A stretch of DNA of 37,164 nucleotides from Bacteroidales bacterium (GTDB lineage: Bacteria; Bacteroidota; Bacteroidia; Bacteroidales; UBA932): the NCBI GenBank assembly GCA_015060255.1, contig SUYV01000021.1, positions 1-37,164 of the forward strand. The letters are read 5' to 3'. The notes beneath the pieces are model-generated. The model was given only the letters and a program-made list of their open reading frames with translations, did not search any database and was not told where the DNA came from. Shown here piece after piece: positions 7,748 through 14,671 of this stretch. The position numbers and the translations under genes are program-made. The number at the start of each line of letters is the position of its first letter. Position 1 is the first letter of the stretch.

Positions 7748-9034
7748 TTATGCTACTTTCTCGTTAAGGTTTGCAGGCTGCTTGAAGCAGATTATGAAGG
7801 CGATTGCTACCACGAGTGAGTACCCCGCGAATATGTACCAAGGCGTGCTCCAGTCCGGAGTTGCAGCATTGTACACATAATGATTCATGATTGCTCCTGC
7901 CGAGAGTGTTCCGACAGTGGCTCCGATTCCGTTTGTCATGAGCATGAAGAGTCCCTGTGCGCTGTTCTGGATCTTCTCGGAGGTTCTCATATTGGTGTAG
8001 AGCGCTCCTGAAATGTTGAAGAAGTCGAAGGCTACTCCGTATACGATCATAGAGAGGATAAGCATCCATAGTCCTGAGCCTGTGTCTCCTGCTCCGAAAA
8101 GGCCGAAGCGGAGCACCCATGCGAACATGGCGATGAGCATAACTCTCTTGATTCCGAATAACTTCATTGCGATAGGGATAAGGAGGATTCCAAGTGTCTC
8201 TGCAATCTGAGAGATAGAATAGAGTGCAACAGGATTCTGTGCTGCCCATGTCTCTGCGAATTCAGCTGTGCCTGCAAAATGCTCGATAAACGGAGTCGCA
8301 TAGCTGTTAGTGATCTGCAGTGCCATTCCGAGAAGCATGGAGAAGATGAAGAAGATCGCCATGTTGGTGTTCTTGAACAGCTTGAATGCGTCCAGTCCGA
8401 ATCTCTGGGCAAGTGTCTGTTTTTCGCCAGTTCCTGCTTTGCATGGGCATGCAGGAAGAGTGAAGCAGTATACGAGCATGATCAGTCCGAGGATTCCTGA
8501 TACATAGAACTGGTCATATGTCTTCTGGAATGAAATTCCGTCTCCATTGGTCATGAAGTTCACGAACCACATGCTGGCGATGAATCCGACTGTTCCGAAT
8601 ACTCGGATTGGAGGAAAGTCCTTGACTGTATCGTATCCGTTGTCAGAGAGAATCTTGAATGCAACGGAGTTAGACAGGGCTATTGTCGGCATGTAGAATG
8701 CTACGCTGATAGAATAAAGTCCGAAAAGGATTCCGAATTCTGGAGTTCCGGAACTCATGCAGTATGCTGCTGCTCCTGTCATGGCCGCTCCGGCGATTCC
8801 GTGGCAATATCCGAGAAGTTTCTGTGCAGGAATCCACTTGTCTGCCACGATACCCATGAGAGCAGGCATGAACATGGATACGATTCCCTGCATCGCGTAG
8901 AAAATTGCAATGCGGTTTCCAAGTTCGACTGAATCAGAACCAAGATACTGTCCCATTGAAGTGAGGTAAGCTCCCCATACAGCCCACTGGATGATATTCA
9001 TCACAATGAGTCTGAATTTGATCGATTTGTTCAT
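7748..9034 (-). CDS. MFS nucleoside:H+ symporter (NHS family, NupG/XapB-like)
   Basis: The 428-residue product has about 12 membrane helices and resembles the nucleoside:H+ symporter branch of the major facilitator superfamily. It has an N-terminal WAVWGAYLTSMGQYL helix, a DKWIPAQKLLG loop between helices 2 and 3, and FPPIRVFGTVGFIASMW in the middle of the N-half. It would import nucleosides across the inner membrane. I chose the ATG at 9034. An upstream in-frame ATG (9121) would add 29 residues that merely translate a dispersed repeat (RVIASAAWQSA). It diverges from tgt, and the spacer carries back-to-back -7 elements. The exact substrate cannot be seen. Confidence 0.85.
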   Translation of the reverse strand: MNKSIKFRLIVMNIIQWAVWGAYLTSMGQYLGSDSVELGNRIAIFYAMQGIVSMFMPALMGIVADKWIPAQKLLGYCHGIAGAAMTGAAAYCMSSGTPEFGILFGLYSISVAFYMPTIALSNSVAFKILSDNGYDTVKDFPPIRVFGTVGFIASMWFVNFMTNGDGISFQKTYDQFYVSGILGLIMLVYCFTLPACPCKAGTGEKQTLAQRFGLDAFKLFKNTNMAIFFIFSMLLGMALQITNSYATPFIEHFAGTAEFAETWAAQNPVALYSISQIAETLGILLIPIAMKLFGIKRVMLIAMFAWVLRFGLFGAGDTGSGLWMLILSMIVYGVAFDFFNISGALYTNMRTSEKIQNSAQGLFMLMTNGIGATVGTLSAGAIMNHYVYNAATPDWSTPWYIFAGYSLVVAIAFIICFKQPANLNEKVA

Positions 9035-9063
9035 TGTTATTTGAATTTTGTAGTTTCTTTGTG

Positions 9064-9094
9064 CAGATTGCCACGCTGCGCTCGCAATGACGCG
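9064..9094. repeat. Dispersed repeat in the transporter leader
   Basis: The segment containing AGATTGCCACGCTGCGCTCG followed by CAATGACGCG resembles a short intergenic repeat type common in Bacteroidetes genomes. It lies 30 nt upstream of the transporter ATG in its untranslated leader. Only one copy is in the window, so the assignment rests on recall of the repeat type. Confidence 0.5.
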
Positions 9095-9129
9095 AGTCGT
9101 AATTGAGCGAAACCGAGACATCTAAACAA

Positions 9130-9137
9130 CAAATATA
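9130..9137 (-). promoter_or_regulatory. Candidate -7 element for the nucleoside transporter
   Basis: On the minus strand this reads TATATTTG, a full TAnnTTTG match. It would give a leader of about 90 nt that contains the dispersed repeat. No -33 TTG is at the expected spacing. Confidence 0.45.
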
Positions 9138-9159
9138 CAAGATTTTGACTAAAAGTTAC

Positions 9160-9167
9160 TATCTTTG
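9160..9167 (+). promoter_or_regulatory. Candidate -7 element for tgt
   Basis: TATCTTTG matches TAnnTTTG and lies 18 nt before the tgt ATG, implying a very short leader. It sits 22 nt from the oppositely oriented element of the transporter, making a compact divergent promoter. Confidence 0.55.
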
Positions 9168-9185
9168 AGGGTTAAAATGTATTGA

Positions 9186-10316
9186 ATGAAATTTGTCAAG
9201 ACACATAATGACCCTCAGTCCGCAGCAAGGTGTGGCGTGATCACAACGGACCACGGACAGATCGAGACCCCGATATTCATGCCTGTCGGCACCGTGGGCT
9301 CGGTAAAGGGCATATATCATAGAGACCTTAAGGAAGACATAAAGGCCGAAATCATACTCGGCAACACATACCATCTGTACCTCCGTCCGGGGCTCGACAT
9401 CCTCAAGGCGGCCGGAGGACTCCATAAGTTCGAGTCCTGGGATCGCCCGATCCTGACCGACAGCGGCGGATTCCAGGTGTTCTCCCTCAGCCCGATAAGG
9501 AAACTTACAGAAGACGGATGCATCTTCCGTTCGCATATCGACGGTTCGAAGCACATATTCACTCCTGAGAACAATATGGACACCCAGCGCATCATCGGAG
9601 CCGACATCGTGATGGCTCTCGACGAGTGCTGCCCGGGTGATGCGACATATGACTATGCAAAGAAATCGCTGGCCCTCACCCAGAGGTGGCTCGAGAGATG
9701 TGTGAAGCATTTTGATGCCACAGATCCTCTCTATGGATACTCGCAGGCATTGTTCCCGATCATACAGGGATGTGTATATCCGGACCTTCGCCGCGCTGCA
9801 GTGGATCATGCCGCTGCCCTCGACCGTGAAGGATACGCCATCGGCGGTCTGGCAGTGGGAGAGCCGACAGAGAAGATGTATGAGATGCTTGAAGTCGTAT
9901 GTCCTATGCTTCCGGAAGACAAGCCGCGCTACCTGATGGGGGTCGGCACTCCGGCAAACATCCTCGAGGGCATTGCAAGGGGAGTGGACATGTTCGACTG
10001 CGTGATGCCTACAAGAAACGGCCGCAACGGCATGCTCTTCACATGGGACGGCATCATAAACATGAAGAACAAGAAGTGGGCTGATGATTTCTCACCGCTT
10101 GACCCTAAGGGCACATCGTTTGTCGACCATACATATACCAAGGCATACCTCCGCCATCTTTTCGTGGCGGGAGAAATCTTTGCAGGACAGATTGCAAGTG
10201 AGCATAACCTTGCATTCTACCTTGACCTTGTCCGTGAAGCACGCAAGCATATCAAGGCCGGGGATTTCAAGGCATGGAAGGACGAAACAGTCAAAAGGAT
10301 AACCACAAGACTTTAA
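9186..10316 (+). CDS. tgt: tRNA-guanine transglycosylase (queuine tRNA-ribosyltransferase)
   Basis: The 376-residue enzyme exchanges guanine-34 of GUN-anticodon tRNAs for a queuosine precursor. The TIM-barrel landmarks are present: D92 in LTDSGGFQVFS and the nucleophile D271 in MFDCVMPTRNGRNG. In most Tgt proteins the segment after the DD..PLDP motif carries CxCxxC, which binds zinc with a later His. Here that stretch reads LDPKGTSFVDHTYTKAYLRHL and has no cysteine, although the fold continues normally to SEHNLAFYLDLVREAR. I believe this form occurs in other Bacteroidetes but cannot verify it here. The permease gene starts 3 nt after the stop, implying one transcript. No queuosine-synthesis genes are in the window. 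Confidence 0.95.
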   Translation: MKFVKTHNDPQSAARCGVITTDHGQIETPIFMPVGTVGSVKGIYHRDLKEDIKAEIILGNTYHLYLRPGLDILKAAGGLHKFESWDRPILTDSGGFQVFSLSPIRKLTEDGCIFRSHIDGSKHIFTPENNMDTQRIIGADIVMALDECCPGDATYDYAKKSLALTQRWLERCVKHFDATDPLYGYSQALFPIIQGCVYPDLRRAAVDHAAALDREGYAIGGLAVGEPTEKMYEMLEVVCPMLPEDKPRYLMGVGTPANILEGIARGVDMFDCVMPTRNGRNGMLFTWDGIINMKNKKWADDFSPLDPKGTSFVDHTYTKAYLRHLFVAGEIFAGQIASEHNLAFYLDLVREARKHIKAGDFKAWKDETVKRITTRL

Positions 10317-10319
10317 GGA

Positions 10320-11411
10320 ATGGATCTCGCACCAAGAAAGATAGACCTGTATATAGTCAAGAAATTCATGAGCACCTTCTTCGTGGCGCTCCTCCTTATC
10401 ATCGGCATTGTCATAATCTTCGACATCAGCGAGAAGATTGATGACTTTGTGTCGAAGGAGGCTCCGTTGAAGGCTGTCATATTTGACTATTATATGAACT
10501 TCGTGCCGTACTTCATAAATATGTTCAGTCCGTTGTTCGTATTCATCACGGTCATATTCTTCACCTCTAAGATGGCTGCCGATTCAGAGATCATAGCCAT
10601 ACTTTCCTGTGGCGTCAGCTTCCACAGAATGATGGTTCCGTATATATTCTCGGCGACCATAATCGCGCTCCTGTCGCTATGGCTTAATCTTTTTGTCATC
10701 CCTGATGCCAACAAGACCAGGCTGGATTTCGAGACGCAATACATCAAGAACCGATACAAGAGTGTCGGGCGAAATGTCCATTATCAGACAGCTCCCGGAG
10801 AGTTCGTTTTCGCCGAATCGTTCAGTTCATGGAACAATACCGCTTACAGGTTCACCATCGAGAGGATAGAGGATAACAAGCTCGTGTCCAAGATATCTGC
10901 AGAGACAGCGGTGTATGACACTCTCAAGGGTACATGGAGACTTAAGAAATACTTCATCAGAGAATATAACGACGACCTGACTGACAAGATCAGGAGCGGG
11001 AGACAGATGGATACGACGCTTGCTCTGTCGGTCAAGGATTTCTATCTGACGGAGAAGACCGTGGAGACACTCAATTATGATGAACTCAATGAACTGATCG
11101 AGACGCAGAAGATGCGAGGAGATGCCAATGTCAAATTCGCCCTCATAGAGAAGAATACGCGTCTTGCCCTTCCGTTCTCGGCATTCATCCTTACGATCAT
11201 GGGTGTGGCGCTGTCATCAAAGAAACGCAGAGGTGGTATAGGCTGGAATATCGGTATCGGTATCGCCCTGGCCTTTACATACATCCTTTTCCTCCGTTTC
11301 AGCCAGATGTTCGTCCATACGGGAGCACTCCCGCCATTCATAGCCCTGTGGCTTCCGAACATCATCTTCGCCATAATAGCGGCCTTCCTCTACCGCATTG
11401 CCCCGAAGTAA
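10320..11411 (+). CDS. LptF/LptG-type permease (YjgP/YjgQ family)
   Basis: The 363-residue inner-membrane protein has the LptF/G plan. Helices lie near residues 15-37, 50-80 and 100-125, then a periplasmic beta-rich domain of about 150 residues, then three more helices from about 285 to the end. Family landmarks include the N-terminal IDLYIVKKFMSTFF, the SEIIAILSCGVSFHRMMVP segment at the interface with the ATPase, and IEKNTRLALPFSAFILTIMGVALSSKKRRGG. With LptB these proteins extract LPS from the inner membrane. It follows tgt by 3 nt. A second family member is fused to fmt at 14672-17131. By size this one resembles LptG, but I do not assign F or G firmly. Confidence 0.9.
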   Translation: MDLAPRKIDLYIVKKFMSTFFVALLLIIGIVIIFDISEKIDDFVSKEAPLKAVIFDYYMNFVPYFINMFSPLFVFITVIFFTSKMAADSEIIAILSCGVSFHRMMVPYIFSATIIALLSLWLNLFVIPDANKTRLDFETQYIKNRYKSVGRNVHYQTAPGEFVFAESFSSWNNTAYRFTIERIEDNKLVSKISAETAVYDTLKGTWRLKKYFIREYNDDLTDKIRSGRQMDTTLALSVKDFYLTEKTVETLNYDELNELIETQKMRGDANVKFALIEKNTRLALPFSAFILTIMGVALSSKKRRGGIGWNIGIGIALAFTYILFLRFSQMFVHTGALPPFIALWLPNIIFAIIAAFLYRIAPK

Positions 11412-11490
11412 CCCCATCTCAGCGCCTCCACCCGTGGCCTATATTCGCTTTTAGCGTCAGTGGACTTATTCTATATATGGCTTGAGTTAT

Positions 11491-11590
11491 AAACAAAGGT
11501 GGCAGGCAGTCCCAGCGGCATTGGCTCCCGAAAAGGGAAAGGGCCCACGAAGTGGGAAGGACCGCTGGTGACTGCCTGCCACCTTTGTTT
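11491..11590. repeat. Long palindrome between convergent lpt-type and ilvE genes
   Basis: The left arm (11491-11518, AAACAAAGGTGGCAGGCAGT then CCCAGCGG) pairs with the right arm (11562-11590) over about 28 bp with one bulged base. The 43-nt interior holds a smaller CCCAC/GTGGG hairpin. It lies 80 nt past the permease stop and 14 nt past the ilvE stop, so it may act as a bidirectional terminator. Its reverse complement shares an interior core with the element at 29055-29160. Confidence 0.85.
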
Positions 11591-11604
11591 TATCTGTATA
11601 TGGA

Positions 11605-12639
11605 TCAGTCTACGTAGTGTACCCAGTTGAACGGATCCTCGATCTCGCCCTTCTGAAGTCCGGTAATGAAATTATAAAGCTTCAGAGACTTAGGACCGCA
11701 CTGACCGTCACCATAAGTGTATACGGTCTCCTCGTCTGACTCGAGGAACGGCTTGTCGACCAGCTTGTGTACAGGAGTGATCACAACTGCAGTACCGCAC
11801 TCACCAACCTCCTCGAAAGTGCTGAGCTCTGATACAGGAACCTCTCTTCTCTCGACCTCCATTCCAAGGTGTGCAGCAACAGTCTCGAGAGACATGTTGG
11901 TGATTGAAGGAAGGATCGAGTCTGACTTAGGAGTTATGTACTTGTTGCCCTTGATTGCGAAGAAGTTCGAAGAGTTGAACTCGTCGATCAAAGTCTTTGT
12001 TGAAGGGTCAAGATAAAGCACTGCCTTGTATCCCTGCTCGTGAGCGATGTTCAGAGAACGGAGCGAGCATGCGTAGTTTCCACCTACCTTGAATGAACCT
12101 GAACCGTTAGGAGCGGCTCTGTCATAGTTTCTTGCGATGACTACGTCTACAGCGTCAAGCGCACCACCTACATATGCACCTACAGGTGAGCAGAGGATCA
12201 TGAATGTGCTTTCCTTTGATGACTGTACACCGAGCTGCGGGTTAGATCCGATGAGAGTAGGACGGATGTAGAGTGATGCTCCGGTAGCCTCATAAGGAGG
12301 AAGGAACTCTTCGTTCTCCTTGATGCAACGCTCGCACATTTCGATGAACATCTCAGTAGAAGGCGCCTCGATACCGAGGTAGTGAGCCGACCTCTGAAGA
12401 CGCTTTGCGTTCTCTTCTGGTCTGAACATCCTGATCCTTCCGTCCTTGCCTCTGAAGGCCTTGAGGCCCTCGAAGCACTCGATGGCATAATGGAGTGCGC
12501 CTGCATATGCGCTCAGATGCAGAAAGTCGTCAGTGTGACTCTCTACAGGTGTCCATGCGCCATCCTTGAAGGTAGTGGTCAGGATTGTGTTTGTCTTTGT
12601 GTAGGAGAAAGTGAGTTTGCTCCAGTCAATATTAGCCAT
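11605..12639 (-). CDS. ilvE: Branched-chain amino-acid aminotransferase
   Basis: This 344-residue PLP enzyme of fold type IV catalyses the last step of isoleucine, leucine and valine synthesis, or the first step of their breakdown. The PLP-binding lysine is K184 in GSFKVGGNYA. Other landmarks are YAIECFEGLKAFRG near residue 55, LYIRPTLIGS, and EVGECGTAVVITPV, a phosphate and substrate loop of the IlvE class rather than D-alanine transaminase. Length matches the eukaryote-like long BCAT form common in Bacteroidetes. It starts 7 nt after the ilvA stop and is probably co-transcribed with it. The long palindrome follows its stop. Confidence 0.95.
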   Translation of the reverse strand: MANIDWSKLTFSYTKTNTILTTTFKDGAWTPVESHTDDFLHLSAYAGALHYAIECFEGLKAFRGKDGRIRMFRPEENAKRLQRSAHYLGIEAPSTEMFIEMCERCIKENEEFLPPYEATGASLYIRPTLIGSNPQLGVQSSKESTFMILCSPVGAYVGGALDAVDVVIARNYDRAAPNGSGSFKVGGNYACSLRSLNIAHEQGYKAVLYLDPSTKTLIDEFNSSNFFAIKGNKYITPKSDSILPSITNMSLETVAAHLGMEVERREVPVSELSTFEEVGECGTAVVITPVHKLVDKPFLESDEETVYTYGDGQCGPKSLKLYNFITGLQKGEIEDPFNWVHYVD

Positions 12640-12646
12640 AGTATTA

Positions 12647-13906
12647 TCAGATTAGTATTTCAAAAAGTTTATTGTTCTCGTTGATGTATTCGTATGAGAT
12701 GCCATGTTTGTCCATCCTGTCTGTCAGACCCTTGAAGTCTTCTTTCCTTGCGAGCTCGATACCGATGAGGGCCGGGCCGAAGTTCTTGTTGGTCTTCTTG
12801 ATGTACTGGATATATACGAGGTCGTCCTCCGGACCGATCACGTCTCTGATGAAAGACAGGATTTCTCCGGACTTCTGTGGGAAGTTCACGATGAAATAGT
12901 GCTTCAGACCTTCGTAGAGCAGCGATTTCTCGCGGATTTCCTCCATTCTGGTGATGTCGTTGTTACTTCCGCTGACGATGCAGGCTACATTCTTGCCCTT
13001 GATCTCGTCGGCGTAGAAACGGAGAGCTGCTGATGCAAGCGCTCCTGCCGGCTCCACGACGATGGCACTCTTGTTATACATCTGGATGATGGTTGTGCAG
13101 ACAGCACCTTCCGGAACTACTACGATGTCATCAAGCACTTCCTTGCATACCTGATATGTCAGGGCTCCTGCTTTCTTTACCGCAGCACCGTCCACGAACT
13201 TGTCGATATGCTCAAGCTCCACAAGTTCGCCCGCATCGATGGCTGCCTTCATGCAAGGCGCTCCGCCTGGCTCCACACCGATGATCTTGGTCTCAGGAGA
13301 CATCATCTTGAAATATGAACCGAGTCCGGATGCAAGTCCGCCTCCTCCGATAGGTACGAATACATAATCAAGCTTGACCTTTGCCTGATTGAGAATCTCA
13401 CGGCCTATGGTACCCTGTCCTTCCATGACCTTAGGGTCGTCGAAAGGCGGGATGAATGTCCTGCCGCTCTCAGCTGCAAATGCGATTGCAGCAGCATTGG
13501 CTGCGTCGAATGTGTCACCTGTGAGAACGATCTCGATGAACTCCCTGCCGAACATCTTCACCTGCTCGATCTTCTGCTTAGGAGTGGTTGTAGGCATGAA
13601 TATGGAACCTATGATCTGCAGCTTGCTGCAAGAAAAGGCCACACCCTGCGCGTGGTTTCCGGCGCTGGCACATACGATGCCTTTCTTCAAAGTTTCAGGG
13701 GCGATGGATCTGATCTTGTTATATGCTCCTCTGATCTTGTATGACCTTACCATCTGAAGGTCCTCTCTCTTGAGGAACACATTAGCCTCGTAGATGTCTG
13801 AGAGGTTGTTGTTCTTCAGGAACGGTGTCGGCTCGAGGATTTCCCCAAGTACCTCAGAGGCCTTGTCTATGGCCTCGATTGTCGGAAAGTACTTTGTTGC
13901 TTCCAT
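12647..13906 (-). CDS. ilvA: Threonine ammonia-lyase, biosynthetic type with one regulatory domain
   Basis: The 419-residue PLP enzyme converts threonine to 2-oxobutyrate and ammonia, the committed step to isoleucine. K57 in VRSYKIRGAY is the Schiff-base lysine, GGGGLASG is the phosphate-binding loop, and SGSNNDITRMEEI closes the catalytic domain. The C-terminal 90 residues (HYFIVNFPQKSGEILSF onwards) form a single ACT-like regulatory domain. This is the short form seen in B. subtilis rather than the two-domain E. coli form. It is followed by ilvE and has its own candidate -7 element. No leader-peptide attenuator is evident in the 92-nt upstream spacer. Confidence 0.95.
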   Translation of the reverse strand: MEATKYFPTIEAIDKASEVLGEILEPTPFLKNNNLSDIYEANVFLKREDLQMVRSYKIRGAYNKIRSIAPETLKKGIVCASAGNHAQGVAFSCSKLQIIGSIFMPTTTPKQKIEQVKMFGREFIEIVLTGDTFDAANAAAIAFAAESGRTFIPPFDDPKVMEGQGTIGREILNQAKVKLDYVFVPIGGGGLASGLGSYFKMMSPETKIIGVEPGGAPCMKAAIDAGELVELEHIDKFVDGAAVKKAGALTYQVCKEVLDDIVVVPEGAVCTTIIQMYNKSAIVVEPAGALASAALRFYADEIKGKNVACIVSGSNNDITRMEEIREKSLLYEGLKHYFIVNFPQKSGEILSFIRDVIGPEDDLVYIQYIKKTNKNFGPALIGIELARKEDFKGLTDRMDKHGISYEYINENNKLFEILI

Positions 13907-13942
13907 CTCTTAATGTTTTAAATCAGATGTTGATTTATGTGT

Positions 13943-13950
13943 CAAAATTA
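13943..13950 (-). promoter_or_regulatory. Candidate -7 element for ilvA-ilvE
   Basis: On the minus strand this reads TAATTTTG, matching TAnnTTTG, 37 nt before the ilvA ATG in an A/T-rich spacer. No properly spaced TTG is seen. The spacer is the only gap between thiN and ilvA and holds no clear terminator, so read-through from the alaS operon is possible. Confidence 0.4.
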
Positions 13951-13998
13951 TAATTTTAATTGCTAAATTCCTATAAAATAGTTCAATTTCTGCAATTG

Positions 13999-14664
13999 TC
14001 AATTCATCATTATAAGTGCAATCGACCTGTGGCTGAACTCAAGACGTATATTGTCCTGAACGGCTCTGTTGAGTGTCGCCTTCCACCAGTTGTCGAAGAC
14101 CACATCGTCTGTCTTCCATCTGAGCCCTTCAGATTTGATCTTAAGCGTGTTGTCGGGACTGAAAATGGATATCTGGCGTCCTTCGCCACAGTCCATCTCC
14201 ACGGTGTCGGTCACTGCCACGACCGTGGCATGGTCGGTGATCATCTGCACCTGTATGCCTGCTCCTTCCAGGTCATACATGCGGGCATATTCCATCAGAA
14301 GGGATATGTTTCCTATCGTATGGTCTTCCCTTTGTCCTGTCGCTCCGAGTATGGTGATGCTTTCCATGCCCTCGAGGTTCTCCATGGCCCATCTGAACGC
14401 CTTTGTCTGGTCGTTATGCTCCTGCTCGTCTATCTTGACTATTATGTCGGAATACTTTTTCCTGAGGCTTTCCGGCAATGAATCCATGTCTCCGATGACG
14501 CGGTCAGGGAGTCTTTCAGTGCCGAATATGGCCTTGCTGTTCCGAATGAATTTCTTGAGGGCGCCGTCGCAGCAGATAATGAAATCGGCTGTGCGGATCA
14601 GGTATCGTGGATACTCGGTCCTTGGAAAACTGCCGTCGCAGATTATGACGATGTTGCTGCCCAT
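13999..14664 (-). CDS. thiN: Thiamine pyrophosphokinase
   Basis: The 221-residue product would transfer pyrophosphate from ATP to thiamine, giving thiamine diphosphate. Family motifs are CDGA at residues 32-35, GDMDS at 58-62, EHNDQTKA (N84, D85, K88) and LGATGQREDHTIGN, which build the nucleotide and Mg2+ site. The C-terminal beta-rich thiamine-binding domain (FSPDNTLKIKSEGLRW onwards) is present. It starts 7 nt after the stop of the permease-Fmt fusion and completes an alaS, permease-fmt, thiN transcription unit. No TPP-riboswitch-like structure lies upstream, as expected for a salvage gene inside an operon. Confidence 0.92.
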   Translation of the reverse strand: MGSNIVIICDGSFPRTEYPRYLIRTADFIICCDGALKKFIRNSKAIFGTERLPDRVIGDMDSLPESLRKKYSDIIVKIDEQEHNDQTKAFRWAMENLEGMESITILGATGQREDHTIGNISLLMEYARMYDLEGAGIQVQMITDHATVVAVTDTVEMDCGEGRQISIFSPDNTLKIKSEGLRWKTDDVVFDNWWKATLNRAVQDNIRLEFSHRSIALIMMN

Positions 14665-14671
14665 AGATGTC

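Noticed and set aside
9035..9121. A 29-residue N-terminal extension of the nucleoside transporter
   Set aside because: The extension is the translation of a dispersed DNA repeat and lies downstream of the candidate -7 element as untranslated leader.
9159..9809. Open frame (216 codons) antisense to tgt and covering its promoter
   Set aside because: It overlaps conserved Tgt catalytic sequence and the divergent promoter; no recognisable protein.
13907..13998. Possible amino-acid attenuator or riboswitch before ilvA
   Set aside because: The spacer is 92 nt of A/T-rich sequence with no leader peptide rich in Ile/Thr codons and no stable hairpin with a U-run.
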